NCBI GenBank assembly: GCA_001899065.1
Contig: MKUZ01000018.1
Span: forward strand, 278,840-342,839
DNA from: Devosia sp. 66-22
GTDB lineage: Bacteria; Pseudomonadota; Alphaproteobacteria; Rhizobiales; Devosiaceae
Reading direction: 5' to 3'
Length of the DNA: 64,000 bases
Under the pieces are notes generated by a model that had not been told where the DNA came from, ran no database searches, and saw only the letters and a program-made list of their open reading frames with translations. Position 1 is the first letter of the stretch; every line of letters starts with the position of its first letter. The position numbers and the translations under genes are program-made. Shown piece after piece: positions 17,371 to 26,033 of this stretch.

Positions 17371-18633
17371 ATGGCGAGTTCAACGCAGCAACTGATCGAC
17401 ATCGTCCGCGCCAATCGCGACAGCGGCCGCGGCGGGGTCACCTCGGTGTGCACGGCCCATCCCATCGCGATCGAGGCGGCGCTGAGCCTCGCGCGCGAAC
17501 GCGGCCAGCTCGCGCTGGTCGAGGCGACCTGCAACCAGGTCAACCAGTATGGCGGCTATACCGGCATGCTGCCCGCGGATTTCGTGCGGCTCGTGCGTGA
17601 TGCGGGCGGCGACCCGTCGACCACCGTCCTTGGCGGCGATCACCTGGGGCCGCAGCCCTGGCGCGGCGGGGCAGCGGAGGACGCCATGGCCAAGGCCGAG
17701 GCGATGGTCGCCGACTATGTGCGCGCCGGCTTCACCAAGATCCATCTCGACTGCTCGATGCGTTGCGCCGACGATCCGGAGATCCTCGATGAGGCGACCA
17801 TCGCGGCACGGGCGGCGCGGCTCGCGCGCGTTGCCGAGTCGGTTCGCGGCGATGCGCAGGACGTCTGCTACGTTGTCGGCACCGAAGTGCCGCCGCCGGG
17901 CGGCATGGGAGCGGGGCACGCCATCGCGCCCACCGCACCGGAGGCTGTGCTCGAAACCGTGGAACTCCATCGCCGGGCCTTCGCGCAGGCCAGCGTGGCC
18001 GAGGCGTTCGAGCGGGTGATTGCCGTGGTCGTGCAGCCGGGGGTCGAGTTCGGCAACGAAGAGATCGTGCATTTCGATGCGCGTTCGGCGCGGCCGCTCG
18101 CCGATGCCGTCGCCGCGCTGCCCGGGCTCGCCTACGAGGCGCATTCCACCGACTATCAGCGGCCGGAAGCCTATGCGGCGCTGGTCCGCGCGCATTTCGC
18201 CATCCTCAAGGTCGGCCCCGCCGCGACGTTCGCCCTGAGGGAAATGCTGTTCGCGCTCGAAGCCATCGAGGCCGAGCTGGTCGCGACGGATGATCGCAGC
18301 GGGCTGAGCGCAACGCTCGAGACGGTGATGCTCGACAGTCCCGGCCAGTGGCAGGGCCACTACGATGGCGACGCGGCGACGCAGCGCTATCTGCGCCGCT
18401 TCAGCTTCTCCGACCGCGTGCGCTACTACTGGTCCGCACCGCCCGTCGCCCGCGCCGTATCCATGCTGATGCACAATCTCTCGCGACCGCTCCCGCTGCC
18501 GCTCATCAGCCAGTTCGTGCCGCAGCTCTATGACGCGATCCGTACCGGCGCGGTGGCCGCCGACCCGACGAGTCTATGCCGCGCCAATGTCCGCGCCGCG
18601 CTCGTCCCCTATGCCGATGCGACGGCGACATGA
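17371..18633 (+). CDS. GatZ/KbaZ family protein (PF08013), candidate tagatose-6-phosphate 4-epimerase
   Basis: 420 residues spanning the whole GatZ/KbaZ barrel: SVCTAHPIAIEAAL, LVEATCNQVNQYGGYTGM, LGGDHLGPQPW, FTKIHLDCSM, VVGTEVPPPGG and the late FLDxxxDRVRYYW-like end (FSDRVRYYW). In E. coli GatZ/KbaZ supports a tagatose-bisphosphate aldolase (GatY/KbaY), but that partner is absent here. In Agrobacterium a PF08013 member was shown to epimerise tagatose-6-P to fructose-6-P, which fits this gene set better. Tight spacing on both sides (2 bases and 1 base). Confidence 0.88.
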   Translation: MASSTQQLIDIVRANRDSGRGGVTSVCTAHPIAIEAALSLARERGQLALVEATCNQVNQYGGYTGMLPADFVRLVRDAGGDPSTTVLGGDHLGPQPWRGGAAEDAMAKAEAMVADYVRAGFTKIHLDCSMRCADDPEILDEATIAARAARLARVAESVRGDAQDVCYVVGTEVPPPGGMGAGHAIAPTAPEAVLETVELHRRAFAQASVAEAFERVIAVVVQPGVEFGNEEIVHFDARSARPLADAVAALPGLAYEAHSTDYQRPEAYAALVRAHFAILKVGPAATFALREMLFALEAIEAELVATDDRSGLSATLETVMLDSPGQWQGHYDGDAATQRYLRRFSFSDRVRYYWSAPPVARAVSMLMHNLSRPLPLPLISQFVPQLYDAIRTGAVAADPTSLCRANVRAALVPYADATAT

Positions 18634-18634
18634 C

Positions 18635-19552
18635 ATGAGCCAGCTCGATGTCCTCGTCGTGGGCGATCTCAATCCCGACATCGTGCTCACCGGCCTTGAG
18701 AGTCCGGCGCCGCGCCTTGGGACCGAGCAGTTCTTCGGCGCCATGGAGCGCACGCTTGGAGGCTCGGGCGCGCTGACCGCGGTGACCCTCGCGCGCCTTG
18801 GCGTGCGCACCGCGCTGGTCGCGCGCGTGGGCGACGACGAGCCCGCCGCATTCTGCCGGGGCATCCTCGAACGCGAGGGCGTGACGCCGCATCTGCTGGT
18901 GAACCCGGCGCTCGCAACCGGGGTCACCATCGCGCTCGCCTATCCGGCCGACCGCATGCTGCTGACCTCGCCGGGCGCCATTGGCGACCTGGCGGCCGAC
19001 GATGTGGGCGACGCGCTGCTCGCGCAGGCCCGGCATGTCCATGTGTCGTCCTACTTCATGCAGGCGCGGCTGCGGCCCGGCCTTGCGGGCCTACTGAAGC
19101 GTGCGCGCGGCCTCGGGCTCACGACGTCGATCGATACCGGCTGGGATCCGGCCGAACGCTGGCTCGACGACGACCTTCGCGCCGCCCTGGCCGTCACCGA
19201 TTTCGTCCTGCCCAATGCGAGCGAGCTGACGCATCTGGGCGGCGAAGCGGCGCTGCTGCAGCTCGGCCCCGGTGCCGTCGTCCTCAAGGACGGTGCGCGC
19301 GGCGCGCGCTACGTCGCAGTGGCGGAGCAGCACAGTGCGCCGGGCTTCCCCGTGCGGGCCGTCGACACGACGGGTGCGGGCGATGCGTTCGACGCGGGCT
19401 TCATCTGCGCCACACTGGAACAGCGCTCCATCTCGGACCGGCTGCGCTTCGCCAATGCCTGTGGCGCGGTTGTCGTGCAGGTGCATGGCGGGGCAGGCGG
19501 GCAGCTCACCCGCAAGGATTTCGACGACATGTATGGACCTGACCGTGACTGA
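18635..19552 (+). CDS. PfkB family carbohydrate kinase
   Basis: 305 residues from ATG 18635, one base after the GatZ-like stop. N-terminal VVGDLNPDIVLTG and LGGSGALTAVTLARLG match the substrate-binding part of ribokinase-like kinases; the C-terminal AVDTTGAGDAFDAGF carries the catalytic Asp and anion hole. Probably phosphorylates the sugar freed by the two glycosidase-like enzymes, giving the substrate of the isomerase and epimerase steps. Which sugar is not evident. Confidence 0.9.
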   Translation: MSQLDVLVVGDLNPDIVLTGLESPAPRLGTEQFFGAMERTLGGSGALTAVTLARLGVRTALVARVGDDEPAAFCRGILEREGVTPHLLVNPALATGVTIALAYPADRMLLTSPGAIGDLAADDVGDALLAQARHVHVSSYFMQARLRPGLAGLLKRARGLGLTTSIDTGWDPAERWLDDDLRAALAVTDFVLPNASELTHLGGEAALLQLGPGAVVLKDGARGARYVAVAEQHSAPGFPVRAVDTTGAGDAFDAGFICATLEQRSISDRLRFANACGAVVVQVHGGAGGQLTRKDFDDMYGPDRD

Positions 19553-21704
19553 TCTTCCCGCCTTCGCTCCCGACGCGCCCATGGGCGCCGTCGCCGGTAA
19601 ATGGACCCTGATGGCGCGCCTCGCAGACGGCACGGTCGTCTGTGAAGATTTCACCAGCCTCACCGGAAGCCTCAGAGTCGGATCGCGGACCTTCGCCAAA
19701 TCGTACGAACGCGGCGCGGCCTTCGCGACGAACCTCTATCGCGGCCACACGCTCGAGCAGGTGCTCGATTCCGATGTCGACCTGCTCGGCGCCGAGCTGC
19801 TCGTGCTGCCCGACGATCCCACCTACGAGGCGGTCGCGGCCTGCCTGCCGCCGATCGACCGCATGTTCACCTACAGCTTCGTGGGCACGCGCGAGAACTA
19901 CGACAAGGTGGCGTTCGCCTATGGCGGGCGCACGCCGACCTTCGATCCGGCGATCTACGTCCCGGCCATCCACCAGCTGCGCGCCGACAAAGCCGTGGGC
20001 GACGGCCTCGTCGGCGACTGGCTGCCGGTGCTGCGCTTCGTCTACCCCGAGGGCGACGACTGGACCGAGATGCTGGCCTTCGCGCCGCGCCGCATGGTCA
20101 ACGACAACCGCTGGATGCAGCCGGTCTGGTATCGTGTCGCGCGCGTCGAGGCCGGCCGGCTCAAATGGGTGCGCTACATCGACAGCTATGTCCCGTTCCC
20201 GCCGCGCGCGGAGGAGGGGCCCGAACGCTTCTATGGCGACCTCGTCACGCTCGAGGACACATGGTCCGCCGACCTTGCCGGCGCCATGCAGATCGATATT
20301 CCCGAGCCGCGGCTGGCCCACATGGCCAAGCACTCGCTGGTGCGCGCGATGATGACGCGCTTCGGCGTCGATCCGAAATACGGCGTTGTCGACCGCAACT
20401 ATGGCGGCTCGGAGCACGACGGCTTCCCCGACACGTTCAACACCGATGTGCTGGCGCTCTGCGACTGGGGACTGCTCGACCTCGCGGGCCAGTACATCGA
20501 CAACTATTTTGGCCGCTTCGTGCGCGACGATGGCGCCATCCTCTATCGCGGGCCGGAGACGGGTCAGTTCGGCCGCATGCTCAGCGTCGTCGGGCAGTTC
20601 GTGGAGCAGGGCGGCGATGCTGCCATTGTCGAGCGGCACCGCGTCCGCATCGACGCCGTTGCCGACGTGCTGCTGGGCCTGCGCCGCATCGGGCAGGGGC
20701 TGCCCGCGGACCACGCGGCGTATGGACTGCTCGCCGCCTGGAGCGAAGCGGATTCGTGTCTCGATCCCGATCCGCCGCGCTACATGCAGCCCTATTTCGG
20801 CAACAGCACCGAGGCCGCGCGCGGCTTCCGCGACCTCGGCCGCGTCTGGCAGAGGCTTGGCCATGCAGCGCGCGGCGATCTGCTTGCCGCCGAGGCGACG
20901 GCGCTCGAGGCCGATATCCATCGCGCCGTTGCGCGTTCGATCCTGCCCGGCACGCCGCCCTGCCTCCCCGCCATCGCCGGGGTCGGCGAGCCGCAGCACA
21001 TCGTTGTGGCGCGCGACAGGCTCGACCCGCAGCACCGCAACTACCGCTCCCACATGGAGATGCTGTTTTCAGGCAATCTCACGCGCGACGAGGTGGAGAC
21101 TGTGGTGCGCTATCGCGCCGCGCATCGCGATACCATCCTCGGTCTGCCCACCGCCTATGGCTACAACTCGCACGAGGTCGCGGGCTTCCTGACCTATGGG
21201 CATGCCTATGGCTTGCTGCAGCACGATTTCGTGCCTGAGTTCCTGCTCGCGCTCTACAGCCTCGCCGCGCACCAGTACACGCGCGGCACCTGGACCGCGC
21301 CCGAAACGCGCAGCCTCAATCCCGGCGTCAACGCCGCGCCCTATGCCGTGCCGGCGCAGCTCACCGTGCCGATGCTGCTGCGCTGGCTGCTGGTCTGGGA
21401 GGATCCGCGCAGCGATACGTTGTGGCTCTGCAAGGGCGCGCCGCAGCACTGGTTCGCGCCGGGCAGGCGCATCGCGGTCGATGCGGCGCCCACGCGCTGG
21501 GGCAGTGCCGGCTTTGCCCTCGAGACGGGCGCCGACTGGGTGATCCGCGGCACGGCGAGCCTGCCCGACGGGCCGGGCGCGACCCTGCGCCTGCGTCTGC
21601 CTGCCGGTCGGCGCCTCACCGGAGCGACCGGTGCGTCGGTGCTCGACAGCCAGACCGTGCGGCTGGACGGTTCGGGCACATTCACCGTGCCCACCGTAGC
21701 CTAG
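19533..21704 (+). CDS. Large glycosidase-like protein, (alpha/alpha)6 barrel type
   Basis: 723 residues from ATG 19533 (GTG 19545 is an alternative); the start overlaps the kinase gene by 20 bases. The N-terminal third is beta-rich (TLMARLADGTVVCED, WYRVARVEAGRLKWVRYID). The centre and C-terminal parts read as an alpha-toroid with VDRNYGGSEHDGFPDTFNTD and YGYNSHEVAGFLTYGHAYGL, where acidic residues could be catalytic. A small C-terminal beta-domain follows. It resembles alpha-L-rhamnosidase/GH78-GH106-like or GH-toroid proteins only in outline. No signal peptide. Last gene of the sugar operon. Confidence 0.6.
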   Translation: MDLTVTDLPAFAPDAPMGAVAGKWTLMARLADGTVVCEDFTSLTGSLRVGSRTFAKSYERGAAFATNLYRGHTLEQVLDSDVDLLGAELLVLPDDPTYEAVAACLPPIDRMFTYSFVGTRENYDKVAFAYGGRTPTFDPAIYVPAIHQLRADKAVGDGLVGDWLPVLRFVYPEGDDWTEMLAFAPRRMVNDNRWMQPVWYRVARVEAGRLKWVRYIDSYVPFPPRAEEGPERFYGDLVTLEDTWSADLAGAMQIDIPEPRLAHMAKHSLVRAMMTRFGVDPKYGVVDRNYGGSEHDGFPDTFNTDVLALCDWGLLDLAGQYIDNYFGRFVRDDGAILYRGPETGQFGRMLSVVGQFVEQGGDAAIVERHRVRIDAVADVLLGLRRIGQGLPADHAAYGLLAAWSEADSCLDPDPPRYMQPYFGNSTEAARGFRDLGRVWQRLGHAARGDLLAAEATALEADIHRAVARSILPGTPPCLPAIAGVGEPQHIVVARDRLDPQHRNYRSHMEMLFSGNLTRDEVETVVRYRAAHRDTILGLPTAYGYNSHEVAGFLTYGHAYGLLQHDFVPEFLLALYSLAAHQYTRGTWTAPETRSLNPGVNAAPYAVPAQLTVPMLLRWLLVWEDPRSDTLWLCKGAPQHWFAPGRRIAVDAAPTRWGSAGFALETGADWVIRGTASLPDGPGATLRLRLPAGRRLTGATGASVLDSQTVRLDGSGTFTVPTVA

Positions 21705-21740
21705 CGACCGACAGGAGCGGGGAGGCTGCGCAAGGGTATC

Positions 21741-21763
21741 GCCGCCGTGCTACACGCGGCGGC
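21741..21763 (+). terminator. Hairpin at end of sugar operon
   Basis: GCCGCCG (21741-21747) pairs with CGGCGGC (21757-21763), 37 bases after the operon stop and just before the acyltransferase ATG. No U-run; it could equally mask the next ribosome site. Confidence 0.3.
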
Positions 21764-21766
21764 AGG

Positions 21767-22798
21767 ATGAGACCGACCCGCATGCCCCCGCAGCGACCAT
21801 CAGCACCCGGACGCCCGCTCACCGACGCGCAGCGAGCAGCTATCGATGCGTCGACGCAACGCATGCTCAAGCGGGCGCGCGAGCGGCGGCGCGTCGGGCG
21901 CTATCGCCTCCAGACGGCGCTTATCCTGCCTCTTGTGGGCCTGCTGCGGCTGTTGCCGGTTGAGGCCGCCTCCAATCTGGGCGGCTGGATCGGACGGACA
22001 TTCGTGCGCCGCATCGAGGACCTCAAGAGCTTCCACCGCACCATCCGCGTCGCCTTCCCTCAGATGGGCGAGGCCGAGATGGATGAGCTGCTGGCCGAAA
22101 TGAGCGCCAATGTCGGTCGCGTGCTGGGCGAATCCATCCATCTCGAGGCGTTCGCCGGAGCAGACAATGCTCGGCTCGAGCTGAGCGGCGTCGAGCATGT
22201 CGAGGCGGCCCGGCGCGACGGCAGGGGCATCCTGTTCGTGGGCGGGCATTTCGCCAATTGGGAGCTGTTCGAGGTGGCTCTCGCCAATCTTGGCCTCAGC
22301 GGCGCCAAGGTGCTGCAGCATCCGAGCAATCCGTTCGTCCTCGGGCTCGTGGCGCGCCATCGCTACGCCTACGGTCTCGACGAGCAGATCGCGACGGGCG
22401 AGGGCGTGTTCGCCAGGGTGCGTGATGCGCTCCGCGCCGGGCGCGTGGTGCAGATGCTCGCCGACCAGCGCACCAGCAAGGGCGCCAAGGTGCCGTTCTT
22501 CGGGCTCGAGACAACGACGAATCTGGTTCCGGCGCGCGCTGCACGCGAAACCGACGCGCCGATGATCCTGATGTCGATGCGGCGGCTCGGTCCGGCGCGC
22601 TTCGCCATCGGCTTCTCGCCGCCGCGCCGCTACGGACCCGATGACGACGAAGTCGCCATCATGGCCGAGATCAACCGCTTCTTCGAAGAGCAGTTGCGCG
22701 CGACGCCGGCGCACTGGCTGTGGGGCCACCCGCGCTGGGGTGATGTGTTCGAGAACATTCCCGCGCAACCTCTCGTCACGCCGCCGTCCGGCCGTTAA
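21767..22798 (+). CDS. Lysophospholipid/lipid A acyltransferase (LpxL/HtrB family)
   Basis: 343 residues from ATG 21767 (ATG 21782 also possible). One membrane anchor near residues 45-65 (TALILPLVGLLRLLPVEAAS) and the family catalytic motif HFANWE (usually HxxxxD/E) in VGGHFANWELFE, followed by MLADQRTSKGAKVPFFG and HWLWGHPRW. Transfers an acyl chain to a lipid A precursor or related lipid at the inner face of the cytoplasmic membrane. An extended frame back to 21422 lies inside the preceding gene and is ignored. Confidence 0.88.
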   Translation: MRPTRMPPQRPSAPGRPLTDAQRAAIDASTQRMLKRARERRRVGRYRLQTALILPLVGLLRLLPVEAASNLGGWIGRTFVRRIEDLKSFHRTIRVAFPQMGEAEMDELLAEMSANVGRVLGESIHLEAFAGADNARLELSGVEHVEAARRDGRGILFVGGHFANWELFEVALANLGLSGAKVLQHPSNPFVLGLVARHRYAYGLDEQIATGEGVFARVRDALRAGRVVQMLADQRTSKGAKVPFFGLETTTNLVPARAARETDAPMILMSMRRLGPARFAIGFSPPRRYGPDDDEVAIMAEINRFFEEQLRATPAHWLWGHPRWGDVFENIPAQPLVTPPSGR

Positions 22799-22831
22799 CG
22801 CGCGTTAACCCGAATCCGGCAGGGTCGGGCG

Positions 22832-24862
22832 ATGTTCGCCCCGGTCCAGCCCCAGCTTTCCGGTGTCGTCGCGCAGGCCGCGGCGGCCGCCGCGCTGTTC
22901 AAGCCGGGGCAGGTGCTCGACGCGCTGGTGCTGGGCAAGACCCCTGACGGTCTCGTCGCCCTCCGGATCGGCGACCTCGTCATCCCGGCGCAGCTCCCGC
23001 AGGCATTGCCGCCGGGTACGACGCTGCAGCTCCAGGTGAAGTCGGGCGGTCCGGCGCCGCACTTGCTGCTCGTGGGCACGCCGCAGCTTCCGGCGCAGCC
23101 GGCGTCGGTCCCGCCGATTCCGGTGCTGCCCTTGCCGCCGAACGCGCCGCCGCCGCTGGCCGTGGCGCCCGTGCCGGCTCGGCTGGTCGTGATGCCGGGT
23201 GCACCGCTCCCGGTCACCTCGCCGCTACCCCGACAGACCGCCGCGACAGGGCCGGTTTCCCAGCCATCCGCTTCGATACAAACGATGCCTGCGGGGACGG
23301 CCTCGCCGTCGGCGTCGGCGCCGCCCTCTCAACCATCGCTTCAAACGCCACAGCCGACGGCGCCTGTTCCGGCGTCGCCAGCCCCGGCGATTGCAGAGTC
23401 GCCGCAGCCGTTTGCGCGACCGGCTGCATCCATCGCGTCAACACCACCGGCCACACGGCCCGCGCCTTCCGTGCCGCTACCGGTGCCATCGGCCACCGCA
23501 ATGCCGTCGCCTCCTGCCGGACAGCCGGTGCCCCCGGCTCCGCCGCCAGCCGCCGCTGCGGCCGCGCCGCCGATGGCAGCGCCCACTCCGCAGTCCGCCT
23601 CCGGCACCCAGCCCGCGCTCCGTGCACCGCCGACGGTTTCGGCGCCCGCTCCCCCTGCGACGCAGCCGCCGACGGCTACCGCCCTACGGTCCGCAAACGC
23701 CCTTCAGCCTGCCGCTCCGCCGCCCGCTCCGGCGTCCATCGCACCCGCAAACGTGGCGGTGTCGACCGCGCCGCTCCCGCCAACGCCGGCTGTCACCATT
23801 CAGCCTGCCACGGTCGCCTCGTTCCCGGCGCCAGAACCCGCCGCGGCCAGTCCGCTGCTCGTCGCGCAGGGGGCGGCCCGACCGCCGGCCAGCGTCGCCG
23901 ACCTGCCAAGGACCGCGCCGCTTCCTGCTCCGCCACAGGGCACGGCAGCTCCGGCCCCGGTGCCGGCGACTCCCGCCGCGGCGCTGGCGCAGATGGTGCC
24001 CGACGCGCTGGCGCGACAAAACACGATCGCGCCGCTCATGGCCTCGCTCGCCGCCATCGCCGCAAAGCCGGGGGTGCTGCCCGAACCGGTGCTGCGCGCG
24101 GCGATCCAGGTGCTCGGCCAGCGCGTGCAGCTTCCGCCCGGCGGTCCGACCGGTCCGCAGCTCGAAACCGCCGTCGCCAAGTCCGGCGTCTATCTCGAGG
24201 CCGCACTGGCCCGCGGCCTGCCGCCTGCCGCCGACCTCAAATCCGGGCTCGTCGCCCTCAAGGGGGCGCTCGCGACCTGGTTCGGCGGCAACCCGGCACC
24301 GGTGACGCCGGCGCGGCAGGCGGCACCGCCGCTGCGCGGCATGCCGCCTAGGGCCGAGCCGGTCGAGCTGCCGCCACTGCCCGAGGGGCCGCGTGAGGCC
24401 GCCCGCGCGCTCCACAGCCAGGCCGACGCCGCGCTGTCGCGCCTCAAGCTCATGCAGCTCGCCTCCCTGCCGGATGCCGATCCGGCCCGTCCCGTCGCGC
24501 CGGAGCTGCGAGTCGAGGTGCCGTTCCTCGTCGGGCAGGACCTCGTGCTGGCGCAGTTCCAGGTGTTCCGCGATGGCGCGCGGCGCAAGACCGAAGGCAA
24601 GCGCGGCTGGACCATGCGCTTTGCCATGACTTTGCCCGCGGCCGGCGAGATCGGCGCCGAGATCGGCCTCCTCGGCCGCAGCGTCAGTGTCGCGCTCTGG
24701 GCCGCCGACCCCGACACCTCGGCCCGGCTCGAGGCGGCGCTGCCCGAACTGGCGCCGGCGCTTGCCGCGCTCGGCCTTGAGCCAGGCGCCGTCCGCGTCC
24801 GCAATTTGCCGCCCGAGGCGCCGAAGCCGGCCACCGGGCAATACCTGGACAGCCGCCGATGA
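22832..24862 (+). CDS. FliK-like hook-length control protein with proline-rich linker
   Basis: 676 residues. A short N-terminal domain (about 1-90) with FKPGQVLDALVLGKT is followed by some 300 residues rich in Pro, Ala and Thr, then a helical part and a C-terminal domain (about 550-660) with VPFLVGQDLVLAQFQVF and IGLLGRSVSVALWA, typical of FliK C-terminal/Flg_hook domains. FliK measures hook length and switches the export gate through FlhB. Here it overlaps a gene for an isolated FlhB C-terminal-like protein, as in the FliK/FlhX-type pairs. Not beside the main flagellar genes of the window. Confidence 0.72.
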   Translation: MFAPVQPQLSGVVAQAAAAAALFKPGQVLDALVLGKTPDGLVALRIGDLVIPAQLPQALPPGTTLQLQVKSGGPAPHLLLVGTPQLPAQPASVPPIPVLPLPPNAPPPLAVAPVPARLVVMPGAPLPVTSPLPRQTAATGPVSQPSASIQTMPAGTASPSASAPPSQPSLQTPQPTAPVPASPAPAIAESPQPFARPAASIASTPPATRPAPSVPLPVPSATAMPSPPAGQPVPPAPPPAAAAAAPPMAAPTPQSASGTQPALRAPPTVSAPAPPATQPPTATALRSANALQPAAPPPAPASIAPANVAVSTAPLPPTPAVTIQPATVASFPAPEPAAASPLLVAQGAARPPASVADLPRTAPLPAPPQGTAAPAPVPATPAAALAQMVPDALARQNTIAPLMASLAAIAAKPGVLPEPVLRAAIQVLGQRVQLPPGGPTGPQLETAVAKSGVYLEAALARGLPPAADLKSGLVALKGALATWFGGNPAPVTPARQAAPPLRGMPPRAEPVELPPLPEGPREAARALHSQADAALSRLKLMQLASLPDADPARPVAPELRVEVPFLVGQDLVLAQFQVFRDGARRKTEGKRGWTMRFAMTLPAAGEIGAEIGLLGRSVSVALWAADPDTSARLEAALPELAPALAALGLEPGAVRVRNLPPEAPKPATGQYLDSRR

Positions 24863-25131
24863 GCGACGAACCGAAGAAACCCGCCATCGCCGTGGCGCTT
24901 GAATACGAGATCGGCACCCGCGACGCGCCGCGCGTGGTCGCGACCGGCCGGGGAGCCATTGCCGACAGGATCCTGGAAGTGGCGCGCGACAGCGGCGTCA
25001 CCGTCGAGGCCAACCCGATGCTGGCCGAAGCGCTCAGCGGCGTGCCGCTCGACGAGACGATCCCGCGCGAACTCTATGCGGCTGTCGCCGAGGTCATCGG
25101 CTTCGTGCTGCGCGCACAGCAGCGCCGCTAG
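24859..25131 (+). CDS. FlhB C-terminal-like (EscU/YscU/HrcU family) small protein
   Basis: 90 residues. The sequence AVALEYEIGTRDAPRVVATGRGAI and the later LPLDETIPRELYAAVAEVIGFVL-like end (VPLDETIPRELYAAVAEV) match the cytoplasmic domain of FlhB after its cleavage site. The NPTH autocleavage motif and all membrane helices are absent. Start overlaps the FliK-like stop by 4 bases (ATGA). Such stand-alone FlhB-C proteins (YlqH in Bacillus, FlhX elsewhere) can replace the FlhB C-domain; its role here is inferred. Confidence 0.82.
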   Translation: MSDEPKKPAIAVALEYEIGTRDAPRVVATGRGAIADRILEVARDSGVTVEANPMLAEALSGVPLDETIPRELYAAVAEVIGFVLRAQQRR

Positions 25132-25205
25132 CCTGTTGGTTCCCCTCGAAAAAGAGGTGACTGCGACTTTTTGGGGGCTGTAACCTGCCATTTCAGCCCG
25201 TAAAT

Positions 25206-25223
25206 AGCGGGACAGTTCCCGCT
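25206..25223 (+). promoter_or_regulatory. 7-bp hairpin in the TerC-gene leader
   Basis: AGCGGGA (25206-25212) pairs with TCCCGCT (25217-25223) around CAGT, 14 bases before the TTG start. A second small stem CCTC-GAAAAA-GAGG lies at about 25144. I looked for a manganese (yybP-ykoY) riboswitch core and did not find one. Confidence 0.3.
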
Positions 25224-25236
25224 CCCGAGGCATCCT

Positions 25237-25929
25237 TTGGAAATCTTCACCGGCCCAGGCCTAGCCGCCCTCGTCCAGGTCATCCTGATCGATCTGGTTC
25301 TTGCCGGTGACAATGCAGTGGTGATCGGCCTCGCCGCCGCCGGGCTGCCCGCCGACCTCCGCCGCCGCGCCATCCTCATCGGCATCATCGCCGCCACGGT
25401 GCTGCGCATCTGCTTTGCGCTCATCACCACCCAGCTCCTGTCGCTGGGCGGCGCCGTCCTCGTCGCTGGCGGCATCCTGCTGCTCTATGTGTGCTGGAAG
25501 ATGTACCGCGAGCTCTCGGTCTCGCACGAGGAGGAGCACGAGGCCACCGAGGCGCTGGCCGATGCCGACCTCAATGCCGACGGCACCGTCGCGAGGAAGG
25601 CGCCGCGCAAGACGCTGCGCGACGCGGTCGTCCAGATCGTCATCGCCGACGTGTCGATGTCGCTCGACAATGTGCTGGCCGTCGCCGGCGCGGCGCAGCA
25701 CCATTTCGAAGTGCTCGTCATCGGCCTCATCTTCTCGGTGCTGCTGATGGGCGTCGCCGCGACCTTCATTGCGCGGCTCCTCCACCGCTACCGCTGGATC
25801 GCCTGGCTGGGCCTCATCATCATCCTCTATGTCTCGGTCCGGATGCTCTATGAGGGAGCCGACCAGCTCCTCGGCCACACGCTGCCGATGATCCCCGGCC
25901 TCAAGGGCGCGCCGCCCGTGGTGCACTGA
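25237..25929 (+). CDS. TerC/YjbE family integral membrane protein
   Basis: 230 residues starting with TTG 25237 behind GAGG. Six to seven helices with the two TerC signature blocks LIDLVLAGDNAVVIGLA and IVIADVSMSLDNVLAVA, each with the conserved Asp-Asn pair likely to bind metal. A charged cytosolic loop (about 90-125, with HEEEHE) separates the halves. Related proteins export manganese or load exported metalloenzymes. No neighbour hints at a specific metal. Confidence 0.9.
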   Translation: MEIFTGPGLAALVQVILIDLVLAGDNAVVIGLAAAGLPADLRRRAILIGIIAATVLRICFALITTQLLSLGGAVLVAGGILLLYVCWKMYRELSVSHEEEHEATEALADADLNADGTVARKAPRKTLRDAVVQIVIADVSMSLDNVLAVAGAAQHHFEVLVIGLIFSVLLMGVAATFIARLLHRYRWIAWLGLIIILYVSVRMLYEGADQLLGHTLPMIPGLKGAPPVVH

Positions 25930-25984
25930 ATTCGGTAACCCTAGCTGGCGGTTAGGTGGCATTTACTTTGTTTCTGAAGGGATT

Positions 25985-26004
25985 TTAGGCCCCCGCGGGC
26001 CTAA
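25985..26004. terminator. 8-bp hairpin between TerC and FemAB genes
   Basis: TTAGGCCC (25985-25992) is perfectly complementary to GGGCCTAA (25997-26004), loop CCGC, about 60 bases after the TerC stop. Likely ends the TerC transcript; no U-run follows. Confidence 0.45.
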
Positions 26005-26033
26005 GTTCGCGCGCAACGAATGGAGTGTTGCGC

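Noticed and set aside
17371-18633. Assigning the GatZ/KbaZ gene as tagatose-bisphosphate aldolase
   Set aside because: This family has no catalytic aldolase activity by itself in E. coli and the GatY/KbaY partner is absent here; 4-epimerase is the better-supported reading.
23214-24841. Leftward frames opposite the FliK-like gene
   Set aside because: The Pro/Ala-rich coding strand yields Arg/Gly-rich open frames on the other strand; no domain is visible.
25132-25236. Manganese (yybP-ykoY) riboswitch before the TerC gene
   Set aside because: Only simple hairpins are present; the conserved aptamer loops are missing.
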